64,000 nt of DNA from Tamaricihabitans halophyticus (GTDB lineage Bacteria > Actinomycetota > Actinomycetes > Mycobacteriales > Pseudonocardiaceae), in NCBI RefSeq assembly GCF_004340875.1, contig NZ_SLXQ01000003.1, positions 124,001-188,000 on the forward strand, read 5' to 3'. The notes beneath the pieces were generated by a model. The model was not told where the DNA came from. It was given only the letters and a program-made list of their open reading frames with translations, and ran no database searches. A program made the translations under genes and the position numbers. Of this stretch, positions 24,105 through 32,081 are shown piece after piece (the stretch's first letter is position 1; each line of letters opens with the position of its first letter).

Positions 24105-24956
24105 GTGGGTGAACATGACTCGCCGCCGTTCTGGCGGCGCAGACTTGGCAAGGTGCTGCGTGAGCTGCGGGAGAGCGCGCGAATTAGTCCGAGCGAGGCC
24201 TGTACCCGGCTGGATTTCTCGCCCGCGCGGTTGAGTCGAATGGAAAGCGGGCAGACCGCGCCCGAACCGGTGGTACTCAAGGCGATGCTGGACGTCTACG
24301 GGGTGCCTGCCAGTGACTGGACCTGGTATCTGGACCTGGGCAGGGAGGCACGAAAGAAGGGCTGGTGGCAGGCCTACGGCCTGTCCGCGATGGGTTATGT
24401 CGCGCTGGAGGAAGCGGCCAGCTCGGTACGCGACTTCGGGTTGGCCTACATCCCCGGCCTGCTCCAAACCGAGGACTACGTACGTGCTGTCCTTCGGGAC
24501 TCGCCCGCACGGTTTACCAAGGTTCGGTTCGAGAACGAGGTCGATGTCCGACTGATCCGGCAGCGGCGGCTGGTATCCGACGCCGATGCGCTCGACCTGA
24601 CTGCGTTCGTTGACGAAGGAGCGCTGCGGCGTCCCGTCGGCGGCCCCCAGGTCATGCGTACCCAACTGCATTGGTTGGTTGCGCGGGCCGAGCTGCCGAA
24701 TGTCACGCTCCGCGTCGTTCCGACGGCGGTTGGCCAGCATGCCGGCATGATGAGCGCGTTCACCGTGCTCAGTTTCCCCAGTCTGCAGGACCCCGATATC
24801 GCCTACGTCGAGCACGCCGCTGGATCGGTGTTCTTGGAAAAAGCGGACGAGGTTCGCGCTTGTACACTGAGGTTCGATCGGTTGGATGCGCTGGCGCTGC
24901 CCGTCGATGAGTCGGTTGAACTGATCGAACGGATCGCCGCTGAAGGTAGTACGTGA
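24105..24956 (+). CDS. XRE-family regulator with DUF5753 domain
   Basis: This 283-aa regulator has an N-terminal helix-turn-helix (LGKVLRELRESARISPSEAC ... FSPARLSRMESG, residues about 12-50). A C-terminal DUF5753 domain follows, including WYLDLGREARKKGWW, FGLAYIPGLLQTEDY and the LPNVTLRVVP stretch. The GTG at 24105 follows GGGAGG with 5-nt spacing. It is directly followed by a DUF397 gene; such pairs are abundant in Streptomyces and relatives (WhiJ-like systems), where the small partner modulates the regulator. The targets are not known. Confidence 0.88.
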   Translation: MGEHDSPPFWRRRLGKVLRELRESARISPSEACTRLDFSPARLSRMESGQTAPEPVVLKAMLDVYGVPASDWTWYLDLGREARKKGWWQAYGLSAMGYVALEEAASSVRDFGLAYIPGLLQTEDYVRAVLRDSPARFTKVRFENEVDVRLIRQRRLVSDADALDLTAFVDEGALRRPVGGPQVMRTQLHWLVARAELPNVTLRVVPTAVGQHAGMMSAFTVLSFPSLQDPDIAYVEHAAGSVFLEKADEVRACTLRFDRLDALALPVDESVELIERIAAEGST

Positions 24957-24972
24957 GTCGAGGCGAGGTGCG

Positions 24973-25164
24973 TTGTCCACTATGGACTTTCTAGGTGCTC
25001 CGTGGCGGAAGAGCTCCTTTAGCGGAGACGGCGGCCAAGCCAACTGCGTCGAGGTCGCCCTGGCGCCGGGCGCAGTCGCTGTGCGTGATTCGAAGAACCC
25101 GCGTGGCCCGCACCTGCTCATCGCCCCGTCCAGCTGGCGCTCCTTCACCAACCGCATTCTTTAG
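24973..25164 (+). CDS. DUF397 protein, partner of the XRE regulator
   Basis: This 63-aa protein has the DUF397 hallmarks WRKSSFSGDGG, NCVEVA and VAVRDSKNP. The reading frame opens at TTG 24973, 4 nt after GAGG. ATG 24982 would give the more typical 60-aa form, so the start is uncertain. It follows the XRE gene by 16 nt and is certainly co-transcribed. Its last residues (NRIL) and stop codon are encoded by repeat copy e, so the repeat has become part of the coding sequence. Confidence 0.85.
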   Translation: MSTMDFLGAPWRKSSFSGDGGQANCVEVALAPGAVAVRDSKNPRGPHLLIAPSSWRSFTNRIL

Positions 25165-25177
25165 CAATCTTGCGGAA
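25150..25177. repeat. Stop-linked palindromic repeat, copy e (type 2)
   Basis: A 28-nt element starting AACCGCATTCTTTA and ending AATCTTGCGGAA. Its left half encodes the last codons and the TAG stop of the DUF397 gene. Confidence 0.7.
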
Positions 25178-25249
25178 CCTTGCTTGTCGAAATCCGCGGT
25201 CGTCGTACGACGTACTGGTGTATCCCCGACAGCTAAGGAGACAACGCGA

Positions 25250-25849
25250 ATGAGCAAGGTCATCACCGGCGCAACCATGTCGCTCGACGGTTACATCGCT
25301 GGCCCGGAAGAAAGCGGCTTTGACCTGCTGTTTCAGTGGTACGGCAACGGCGACGTTGAGCTCCCCTCGGCGAGTCCCGACGTACCGGCGCCGCAGATCT
25401 CGGCGGCTAGCGCGGAGCTGATCAAACCAGAGTGGGCGAACACCGGCGCGTTGGTCGTCGGCCGGTATCTCTACGACATGACGAAGGCCTGGGGTGGACG
25501 CCACCCGATGAACGTGACCACGGTTGTGCTCACCCATCGGCGCCCCGACGGCCGGCCGGCGGACGATGAAAACTTCGTCTTCGTCACCGAGGGCATCGAG
25601 GCGGCGGTGGCCAAGGCAAAGCAGCTCGCCGGGAACAAGGACGTGGTAGTCAACGGCGGGCAGATGGCCCGGCAGTGCCTGGAGGTAGGGCTACTCGACG
25701 AGGTTGGTGTCGAGTTGGTGCCGGTCGTACTTGGCGCAGGGAAGACGCTGTTCGGTGAGCTCAGTGCGACACCGGTGCAGTTCGATGGTCCGGTAACCGT
25801 GGTCCACGGCACTGGCGTCACTCACCTGCGTTACCGAGTCAAGCAGTAA
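25250..25849 (+). CDS. Dihydrofolate-reductase-fold protein (RibD C-terminal family)
   Basis: This 199-aa NADPH-type reductase domain is of the RibD_C family. It starts with the typical MSKVITGATMSLDGYIA strand and has ALVVGRYLYD near residue 66 and a GGQMARQCLE stretch near 139. AAGGAG lies 9 nt before the ATG. Stand-alone members are common in actinomycetes and usually have no known substrate; a role in riboflavin synthesis is unlikely without rib genes nearby. A 12-bp palindrome CGTCGTACGACG at 25201-25212 lies upstream and could be an operator. Confidence 0.85.
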   Translation: MSKVITGATMSLDGYIAGPEESGFDLLFQWYGNGDVELPSASPDVPAPQISAASAELIKPEWANTGALVVGRYLYDMTKAWGGRHPMNVTTVVLTHRRPDGRPADDENFVFVTEGIEAAVAKAKQLAGNKDVVVNGGQMARQCLEVGLLDEVGVELVPVVLGAGKTLFGELSATPVQFDGPVTVVHGTGVTHLRYRVKQ

Positions 25850-25877
25850 AACCGCAATCCTTAGGAATCTTGCGGTT
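25850..25877. repeat. Stop-linked palindromic repeat, copy f (best type 2)
   Basis: This 28-nt copy has perfect 8-bp arms, AACCGCAA and TTGCGGTT, around a TCCTTAGGA-containing loop. It begins 1 nt after the RibD-like stop and ends 3 nt before the convergent gene's stop. Confidence 0.78.
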
Positions 25878-25880
25878 CTA

Positions 25881-26186
25881 CTAGAGGAGCGTGGCGAGTG
25901 CGACGGCGGCGCCGGCGGCTAGGCCGAGCAGCAGCGCGCCAAGTAGCAGCCAGCCGCCGCCACTCGCGCGCCGAGGTGCCGTTCGCTCGGGCGTCGGTAC
26001 CGCTCTGGTCGGTGCCACCGGTTCGGGAACCCCGACCTCGGCGCGCACCTCCGCGATGGTGTTCGCGTCCGCGCCGGAAAGCAGGCCGTAGGAGGCGCGT
26101 TGTGCCGGTGGCTCATGTGTCTGGTTCGCCTGTGCGCGCAGCGCCTCGGAAAGCAGTCGCTCCGGATCGCGCTCGGCCCTACCCAT
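25881..26186 (-). CDS. Small tail-anchored membrane protein
   Basis: This 101-aa protein has a polar, Pro/Arg-rich cytosolic part and a single hydrophobic helix at about residues 78-101 ending the protein. This suggests tail-anchoring with the N-terminus in the cytosol. I recognise no family motif; short proteins of this form are common hypotheticals in Pseudonocardiales. It lies 22 nt downstream of the DedA gene on the same strand and may share its transcript. Confidence 0.65.
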   Translation of the reverse strand: MGRAERDPERLLSEALRAQANQTHEPPAQRASYGLLSGADANTIAEVRAEVGVPEPVAPTRAVPTPERTAPRRASGGGWLLLGALLLGLAAGAAVALATLL

Positions 26187-26208
26187 CTGCCCAGCGTATC
26201 GCGCCGAC

Positions 26209-26859
26209 TCAGTCCGGCGGGCTCGCCGGCTGCCGCCGGTTCCGGGCGTACTCCACGACGATCGGCAGCACGGATATCACCACGATCAGCATGAAGATCG
26301 CTTCGACGTTGTTCTTGATGAACGGGATATCCCCAAGCAAGGCGCCAAGGATGATCAACCCGGTGGCCCACAGAATTCCGCCGAGAATTGTGTACGTAAG
26401 GTACTTTCGGGGCGACATCCGGCCAATTCCGGCAATCCAGGTGATAAATGTGCGCACAAACGGGACGAACCGAGCCAAAATCACCGCCTTTGGTCCATGC
26501 TTTTCCAGGAAGGCATGCGTCTTGTCCACGTATTCCTGTTTGAAGAATCGCGAATCCGGCCGGTTGAACAGCTTCGGGCCGATTTTCCAGCCTATGCCGT
26601 AACCAAGCACGTTACCGATGATCGCGGCCAGCGTAGCCAGCACGCAGGTCAACCACAGTGGTACATCGAGACTGCCGTTCGCGATGAACAGGCCCGCGGT
26701 GAACAGCAGGGAATCACCGGGAAGTACCGGGAAAATGCTGCTCTCCGCAAACAGGATCACGCAAAGTATGGTGATCACCGTCGGGCCAAGTCCGGACAAC
26801 AGGTATTCCGGGTCAAGCCAACTTGGGAGTAATGCGAGGTTCGCGGTCGGATTCGCCAC
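26209..26859 (-). CDS. DedA-family membrane protein
   Basis: This 216-aa polytopic protein has the DedA signatures: an acidic FAESSIFPVLPGD motif near residue 40 and the RFVPFVRTFITWIAG motif near 130, followed by two hydrophobic helices. DedA proteins are lipid scramblase-type transporters; bacterial members such as DedA/UptA homologues recycle undecaprenyl phosphate or keep the membrane in order. The C-terminus is basic and cytosolic. It is followed by the small membrane protein, perhaps in one operon. Confidence 0.9.
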   Translation of the reverse strand: MANPTANLALLPSWLDPEYLLSGLGPTVITILCVILFAESSIFPVLPGDSLLFTAGLFIANGSLDVPLWLTCVLATLAAIIGNVLGYGIGWKIGPKLFNRPDSRFFKQEYVDKTHAFLEKHGPKAVILARFVPFVRTFITWIAGIGRMSPRKYLTYTILGGILWATGLIILGALLGDIPFIKNNVEAIFMLIVVISVLPIVVEYARNRRQPASPPD

Positions 26860-26894
26860 ACGGCAACAGTACTCCGCCCGAATTCAGTTTCGGA

Positions 26895-26922
26895 AACCGC
26901 GTTCTTTAGGAATCTTGCGGTT
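26895..26922. repeat. Stop-linked palindromic repeat, copy g (type 2)
   Basis: A 28-nt copy, AACCGCGTTCTTTA on the left and AATCTTGCGGTT on the right. It overlaps the first two bases of the nagA stop codon (26921-26923) and lies between two minus-strand genes. Confidence 0.75.
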
Positions 26923-28078
26923 ACTGGATCCAGGATCCGTTGTGCAGTACGCGGGAAACCTGCAACTGATCGTCCAGCACCACCAGGTCGGCGGCCAGGC
27001 CAACGCGTAGCGCGCCCACTCGCTGGTCGAGCCCGAGTAGCCGAGCTGGTTGCGTCGCGGTCGCGGCCACCGCCTCGGTCATCCCCATCCCGACGTCCTG
27101 GACAAAATGCCGGAAGGCGCGATCCATGGTCAGGGTGCTGCCCGCGATCGCGCCCGCTGTGCCATCCGCACCAGCAAGCGTGGGTACGCCTTCTCGCACG
27201 GTGACCGCCAACCCGCCGATGTCGTAGTCACCATCGCCCGCGCCAGCGGCGGCAATCGCGTCGGTGATCAGCACCGTGCGCTGTGGCCCGGCATGTGTCG
27301 CCATCATCCGCACGATTTCCGGGTGCAGGTGCACCAGATCGCAGATCAGTTCCACGGTGACCCGCTCGTCCTGAATCAATGCGCCAATAGGGCCGGGCTC
27401 CCGGTGATGCAGCGGCCGCATCCCGTTGAACAGGTGCGTAGCCACGGTTGCCCCGGCCTCGATCGCGGCGCGCACCTGATCGTGCGTGGCATCGGTATGC
27501 CCGACCGCGGCGAGTACCCGGTGCTCCGCGAGCTGGCGAATCGCCGCCAATGCGCCATCCAGCTCGGGCGCCAAGGTGACCATCCGGACCGTGCCGCGCC
27601 CGGCATCAAGCAGGGTTTCGACATCCGCACGTGCCGGCGGCGCGAGCACCGCTGGGTCATGTGCGCCACAACGGGCCGAGGAGATGAACGGTCCCTCCAG
27701 ATGTACTCCGGCGATCAGCCCGTCCTGGGTGAGCTCGGCAAGCGCCGCGGTTTGCTTGGCCAGCTCATCGACCGGTCGAGAGACCAGGCTGGCCAGCATC
27801 GTGGTGGTGCCGTGCGCGCGATGGGTGCGCACCCCGGTGGCCACGGTTTCCTGGTCGGCATGCCAGAAGGCCGCGCCCCCGCCGCCGTGACAGTGGATAT
27901 CCACGAAACCAGGAACCAGCCACCCGGACACCGGAATCACCGGCACATCGGCTCCAGCGTCCGCGGGCTCGCCCGCCCCGACCTCGCTGATCACGCCGTC
28001 GGTCACGGCCAGCCAACCAGGATCCAGAACCCCGGAGTCGGTGACGACTTTCCCGCCCGTGAGGACGAATGTGCCCAT
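26921..28078 (-). CDS. nagA: N-acetylglucosamine-6-phosphate deacetylase
   Basis: This 385-aa amidohydrolase removes the acetyl group from GlcNAc-6-phosphate, feeding amino-sugar and cell-wall recycling. The metal-binding VDIHCHGGGG motif lies near residue 57, with HLEGPFIS near 128, GHTDAT and HLFNGMRPLHHREPG in the core and the catalytic aspartate in LITDAI. The ATG at 28078 follows GGAG with 9-nt spacing; an upstream in-frame GTG at 28093 is less likely. No nagB or transporter gene is adjacent. Confidence 0.92.
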   Translation of the reverse strand: MGTFVLTGGKVVTDSGVLDPGWLAVTDGVISEVGAGEPADAGADVPVIPVSGWLVPGFVDIHCHGGGGAAFWHADQETVATGVRTHRAHGTTTMLASLVSRPVDELAKQTAALAELTQDGLIAGVHLEGPFISSARCGAHDPAVLAPPARADVETLLDAGRGTVRMVTLAPELDGALAAIRQLAEHRVLAAVGHTDATHDQVRAAIEAGATVATHLFNGMRPLHHREPGPIGALIQDERVTVELICDLVHLHPEIVRMMATHAGPQRTVLITDAIAAAGAGDGDYDIGGLAVTVREGVPTLAGADGTAGAIAGSTLTMDRAFRHFVQDVGMGMTEAVAATATQPARLLGLDQRVGALRVGLAADLVVLDDQLQVSRVLHNGSWIQ

Positions 28079-28182
28079 CGAGATCCGCTCCACGTTGTCG
28101 CGTGCCGGTGCTTACCCCGTTCAGCGTATTGGTCTAAACCAGCGAAGGCATCCGGATGTGACGCGGGCGCCGTGTGTCGCGC

Positions 28183-28758
28183 TCAGCGCGAGGCGTTCAG
28201 GATCTGCTGGAGTGCTTCCAGTGCCCGGCTGGCCGTCGATTTCACGGTGCCCTTCGAGATGCCCGTGGCCTCGGCAATCTCGGCTTCGGTGAGGCCGCCG
28301 TAGTAGCGCAGCACCAGCACCTCGCGCTGCCGGGGCGGGAGCTGCCCGAGCGCGCCGACCACTGCCTGGTGCTCCGCGGACAACATCGCCAGGCTCTCCG
28401 CCGAGCGCGCGTTCACCTGGTGCGGCGGGTTGTACTCGCGGGCCGTTTTACGGCGGCGCAACACGCTGCGTGAGCCGTTCACCACCGCGGTGCGCAGGTA
28501 GCCAACCGCGGCGGCACCATCGCGCAGCTTGCCCCAGTTCCGGTACAGGCCAGCGAAAGCTTCCTGCACCACGTCCTCGGCGGTGGCCTGCTCGTCCACA
28601 AGCAAGATCGCCAGCCGGATCAGCCGCATCCGGTGCGCGCGGTACAGGTCCTCGAGGGTCAGCGGGGTTGGTTGGCTGGGCGCGGCTGGCGCATCCAGTT
28701 TGCGCAGCTGGCCAAGCGTCATCTCGACGCTGCGTTCTGCCTGCCGCTCGGGCTTCAC
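28183..28758 (-). CDS. SigE-family ECF RNA polymerase sigma factor
   Basis: This is a 191-aa sigma factor of the actinobacterial SigE family. Region 2 includes the LTLEDLYRAHRMRLIRLAIL stretch and DVVQEAFAGLYRNW. Region 4 has LPPRQREVLVLRYYGGLTEA and the helix-turn-helix EIAEATGISKGTVKSTASRAL. The GTG at 28758 has GGGAG 6 nt upstream and is preferred; an in-frame ATG at 28809 has no clear ribosome site. No anti-sigma gene is adjacent, so its control is either separate or by level. Confidence 0.86.
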   Translation of the reverse strand: MKPERQAERSVEMTLGQLRKLDAPAAPSQPTPLTLEDLYRAHRMRLIRLAILLVDEQATAEDVVQEAFAGLYRNWGKLRDGAAAVGYLRTAVVNGSRSVLRRRKTAREYNPPHQVNARSAESLAMLSAEHQAVVGALGQLPPRQREVLVLRYYGGLTEAEIAEATGISKGTVKSTASRALEALQQILNASR

Positions 28759-28880
28759 CGGAATCTCCCGCTGTCTCGTCGGCTGACCGCTATGGCCACG
28801 GTCACGCATGGCAACCCTATCGGGTCTGCCGCCCGGCTAGGCTGCCCAGTGCAACGTGTGCGGTCGGACTTGGAGGACGG

Positions 28881-29162
28881 ATGGCCTGGTACCTGGTGGA
28901 GATTCGGTACGTGCCGGAGAAGCTGGCCGAGGTGCGCCCGAAGCACCGCGCTTACCTAGCCGAACTGGCCGAACAGGGCGTGGTGGCGATGGCCGGCCCG
29001 CTCGCCGATGACACTGGCGGGATCCTGCTGATCCAGGCCGAGCAGGAGCAGGAGCTCTACGAGCGGCTGAACGCGGATCCGTACTACACCGAGGGCGTGA
29101 TCGCCGAGCGCACCGTGCGCGGCTACCGTCCGCTGCTCGGCTCCTGGGTACCGGCCAGCTGA
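28881..29162 (+). CDS. YciI-family protein
   Basis: This 93-aa protein has the dimeric alpha/beta-barrel (ferredoxin-like) YciI fold: the MAWYLVEIRYVP strand, the HRAYLAELAEQG helix with the conserved histidine, MAGPLADD and the DPYYTEGV segment with the conserved aspartate. Family members lack a settled function; some bind or convert small aromatic compounds. GGAGG precedes the ATG. It converges on the mycofactocin operon with only 11 nt between stops, the space occupied by repeat copy h. Confidence 0.85.
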   Translation: MAWYLVEIRYVPEKLAEVRPKHRAYLAELAEQGVVAMAGPLADDTGGILLIQAEQEQELYERLNADPYYTEGVIAERTVRGYRPLLGSWVPAS

Positions 29163-29166
29163 GCTC

Positions 29167-29190
29167 GCTAACCTCAAAGAACGCGATTAC
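29167..29190. repeat. Stop-linked palindromic repeat, copy h (type 1)
   Basis: This 24-nt element differs from copy a at two positions. It encodes the last codons (NRVL) and stop of mftF and starts 5 nt after the YciI stop. It is the rightmost copy found. Confidence 0.72.
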
Positions 29191-30625
29191 GGGCTGTCAC
29201 CAGTCGGGGTCGCAGCGGGGCGCTGGTTCGGGCGCGCAGCGCGCCCAGCCACAGGCCGTAGCCGTAGCCGAGGTCGTCCAGCCGGTGCAACAGCAGGTAG
29301 CGCAGCGGGTCGGTGCCGGTGGCACCATCGCGATGCGTCAGCCAATCGACGATGCCTTCGGCAACCGCGGCGAACAGCAGCAGCCGGCGTAGCCGGCGAG
29401 ACACCAGCGAGCCGAGCACGGCAAGCGGCCACCAGTGCCTGGTCAGCGCGTGCGCGGCCTGGGCGAGTGCGCCATTCGTCAACTGCGCGTTCAGCCGCAA
29501 CGACAGGGCCATTGGCGCCGGCATGGACCGTAACGAGCGCGCCGTTCGTAGCACGTTCCCGCCGAGTAGCGCTGCCGCGCCGAGCGCGCCCCACCGCCGC
29601 TGCGTGCCCAGTAGTACACAGGCAAGTGCCGCCCATTCCGGCATGTTGACGGGTGGCACGGTCTGTGGATGGCGGAGCGCGAGTGCCGCCGCGCCCGTCC
29701 CGTAGAAAGCCTTCCGCGCCAACCATGGCCCGAACTCGGTGCGATGCTCATGGGCCACCCGCGCGGCCGGCTCGTAGCGCAGCCGCCAGCCGGCGGCGTG
29801 CAGCCGGCAGACCAGATCCACGTCCTCGGCCACCCGCAACTGTTCCGCGAACCCGTCAGCCACCGCAGCGGCTCGGACCACCATGGCCGCACTCGGCACA
29901 TAGGAAACCGGGCTACGCGGCACGATCAGCGCCGGCCGCGCGCCGAGATCCAATGAGGACCGCAGCCGTTCGTACTCGGCGAGCGCACCAGGGGTGGCCG
30001 GCAGCGCGACGATCCGGGGTGCGGCGAGCGCGACCGAGGGATCGTCGAACTGCGCCAGCAGCGGGCCCAACCAGCCGGGCTCGGGCACCACGTCGGAGTC
30101 GAGGAAGGCGACGAACTCGTGCTTGGCGGCGGCAAGGCCGGTGTTGCGTGCCGCGGCCGGTCCCCTGCTGTGCGGATGCCGGAGCAGCAGCGCGCCGTGC
30201 GCGGCCGCGGCGATCGCGGCCGGCTCCGTTGAACCGTCGTCTACCACGATCAACTCCGCGGCCGCCGGCAGTTGCAGCGCGGCAAGCAGCCGGCGCAGTT
30301 CGGTCGGCCGGTCGCGAACCGGGATGACCACTGATACCGGACGTTCCAGCGACTCGGACGGTAACGGATGCGCCAGTCCGGCGTCCAGCAGCCGGCGGGC
30401 AAGCGCGGCGCCGCGCCGGTCCCGAACCACCAGCCGGTCCCCGGTGAACAGCGCGCGAGCGGTGGCGTGCAGCCGCAACACCCTCGGCGGGGAACCGCCG
30501 AGCACGGTGTCCTCGGCCAGCCGGCGTACCCGTTCGTCCAGCCGTACCGCGAAACCGAGCGGCAGCCGCGCATCCGGTGGCCCCGGCAACCCGGGCGGCG
30601 GCGTGAGATGGGCAGGGCGGGTCAT
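29174..30625 (-). CDS. mftF: Mycofactocin glycosyltransferase MftF
   Basis: This 483-aa protein is the family 2 glycosyltransferase that adds a glucan chain to (pre)mycofactocin. After an N-terminal domain (about residues 1-95), the GT-A domain opens with RPVSVVIPVRDRPTEL. It has LIVVDDGSTEP near 125, the metal-binding FLDSDVVPEPG near 173 and an ED-type acceptor-site motif in VAEDVDLVCRLHAAGW. The C-terminal part is hydrophobic and likely membrane-associated. It is the last gene of the twelve-gene operon and its start overlaps the SDR stop by 4 nt. Its final codons come from repeat copy h. Confidence 0.9.
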   Translation of the reverse strand: MTRPAHLTPPPGLPGPPDARLPLGFAVRLDERVRRLAEDTVLGGSPPRVLRLHATARALFTGDRLVVRDRRGAALARRLLDAGLAHPLPSESLERPVSVVIPVRDRPTELRRLLAALQLPAAAELIVVDDGSTEPAAIAAAAHGALLLRHPHSRGPAAARNTGLAAAKHEFVAFLDSDVVPEPGWLGPLLAQFDDPSVALAAPRIVALPATPGALAEYERLRSSLDLGARPALIVPRSPVSYVPSAAMVVRAAAVADGFAEQLRVAEDVDLVCRLHAAGWRLRYEPAARVAHEHRTEFGPWLARKAFYGTGAAALALRHPQTVPPVNMPEWAALACVLLGTQRRWGALGAAALLGGNVLRTARSLRSMPAPMALSLRLNAQLTNGALAQAAHALTRHWWPLAVLGSLVSRRLRRLLLFAAVAEGIVDWLTHRDGATGTDPLRYLLLHRLDDLGYGYGLWLGALRARTSAPLRPRLVTARNRVL

Positions 30626-31407
30626 CCGGTGAACCCACCGTCGGCGTGCACCACACTGCCGGTGAGTGCGGCCGATTCCGCGCCGCACAGCCAATGCAGG
30701 ACCGCGGCGATCTCCTCGGGGTCGAGAATCCGCTCGATCAGCTGGTGCTGGGCGAACTCGGTCACCGACGGCAGGTCGTAGAGTCGCGCGGTGGCCGCGA
30801 GCATGGGCGTATCGGTGGAACCAGGGGATACCGCGACGGCGCACACCCCACTGCCACGTAGATCCGCCGCCAGCCCCTTGATCAGCCCGACCACGGCGTG
30901 TTTCGCCGCGCTGTACGCACCGAGGTGCCACAGTCCGCGATGCGCGGCGGCGGAAGCCAGTGCGATGAACCGGCCATATCCCGCGTCGAGCATGCCGGGC
31001 ACCGTGGCACGTGCCAGGTTCGCCACCCCGCGCACGCCGATATCCAGTAGCGCGTCCCAATCGCCGTCGCTGGTTTCCCACACCGGCGTGCCACCGGCGA
31101 TCACCGAAGCGGCGGCGATCGCCGCGGTTACTCCACCGAACTCGCGCTCGGCGAGCGCAACGGCGTCCCGGAGCGCCTCGGTGTCCCGCACATCCGCGGC
31201 CACATCCAGCACCACACCCGGCCAAGCCTCGGCAAGTGCGGTCAGTTCGGCCCTGCTGGCCAGTGGGTAGGACACGTTCGGATCGTCCGCGCACCGGTCC
31301 AGCGCAACCACCCGCCAGCCGGCACTGGCCAGCCGGGCCACGGTTGCCCGCCCGATACCGCGCGCCGCACCGGTCACCAGCGCCACGTTGCCGGTTTGCT
31401 CGGTCAC
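30622..31407 (-). CDS. Mycofactocin-coupled SDR-family oxidoreductase
   Basis: This 261-aa short-chain dehydrogenase starts at a GTG with GGGAGG 6 nt upstream; an in-frame start at 31437 is less likely. It has ALVTGAARGIGRAT for nucleotide binding, the catalytic set Ser (LASAAAHRG) and Tyr/Lys (AYSAAKHAV), and an SPGSTDTPM loop. SDRs encoded inside mycofactocin loci carry a tightly bound NAD that is re-oxidised by mycofactocin rather than exchanged. This one lies between mftE and mftF with 4-nt overlaps on both sides. The substrate is unknown. Confidence 0.85.
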   Translation of the reverse strand: MTEQTGNVALVTGAARGIGRATVARLASAGWRVVALDRCADDPNVSYPLASRAELTALAEAWPGVVLDVAADVRDTEALRDAVALAEREFGGVTAAIAAASVIAGGTPVWETSDGDWDALLDIGVRGVANLARATVPGMLDAGYGRFIALASAAAHRGLWHLGAYSAAKHAVVGLIKGLAADLRGSGVCAVAVSPGSTDTPMLAATARLYDLPSVTEFAQHQLIERILDPEEIAAVLHWLCGAESAALTGSVVHADGGFTG

Positions 31408-32081
31408 CGCAACCTCCCGTGCTCGTCGAGTTCCCACCGCGTCACCGCGGCGCGTAGCCCATCGACCAGCTGGGCGAGCAGTTCGGCGCCCTCGGCCGCA
31501 GTCGCCCCAGCCGGATCGCCAAGTATCCCGTTTGGACTAAGCTCCCGCAGCCGCCCTGCGCGCAGTTGCGGTAGCAGCTCGGCGATCGGGGTCCGGTTAC
31601 CAGGTTCCGCCCGACTCATGACCACCTGCTCCGGCGCGATGTGCCGGAGCAGCGCCGTCTCCGTGCGGCCGGCATGCGCGTCTACATTGGCCGAGCTCGT
31701 GCAGGCGAACCAGGCGAGCTCCCTACCTTCCGCGCGCAGCAGCCGTACGGCAGCGACCAGTGCACTGGCGTTACCGCCGTGCCCGTTGACGAACACCAAC
31801 CTGCTTGCCCAGCGGGAAGCTGACCGGCCGTACTCCACCAGGACAGTGCGCAGCGCCTCGGTTCCGATCGACACCGTACCGGGAAACGCTTCGTGTTCCC
31901 CGGACGAGCCATAGGGGATCGCCGGTGCCACCGGGATCCCGGTGCCGTGCGCAACGGCGTTGGCGATCCGCGTGTCGGTGTCCAGCGGTAGATGCGGCCC
32001 GTGCTGCTCGCAGGAGCCCACCGGAACCAGCAGCGTGTGCCCTGGGTCCACCGCGGGCCAGGGTGTGTTGGCCAGCTTCAT
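31404..32081 (-). CDS. mftE: Mycofactocin peptidase MftE (creatininase family)
   Basis: This 225-aa metallopeptidase has the creatininase-family metal motif GSCEQHGPHLPLDTD near residue 22, FVNGHGGN near 97 and the HAGRTET segment with a further metal-ligand-type pair near 134. MftE releases the C-terminal Val-Tyr dipeptide core (AHDP) from MftC-modified MftA. It overlaps both neighbours by 4 nt. In most loci mftD sits directly before mftE; here the ETF beta gene does. Confidence 0.92.
   Translation of the reverse strand: MKLANTPWPAVDPGHTLLVPVGSCEQHGPHLPLDTDTRIANAVAHGTGIPVAPAIPYGSSGEHEAFPGTVSIGTEALRTVLVEYGRSASRWASRLVFVNGHGGNASALVAAVRLLRAEGRELAWFACTSSANVDAHAGRTETALLRHIAPEQVVMSRAEPGNRTPIAELLPQLRAGRLRELSPNGILGDPAGATAAEGAELLAQLVDGLRAAVTRWELDEHGRLR

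Noticed and set aside
23712-25157. A 481-residue minus-strand open frame opposite the XRE and DUF397 genes
   Set aside because: The XRE/DUF5753 and DUF397 translations are clear family matches on the plus strand. Only the last 100 codons of the minus frame (23712-24014) look coding.
25201-25212. The palindrome CGTCGTACGACG as a definite operator
   Set aside because: It is a perfect 12-bp palindrome, but there is no second copy and no adjacent dedicated regulator, so it is only mentioned with the RibD-like gene.
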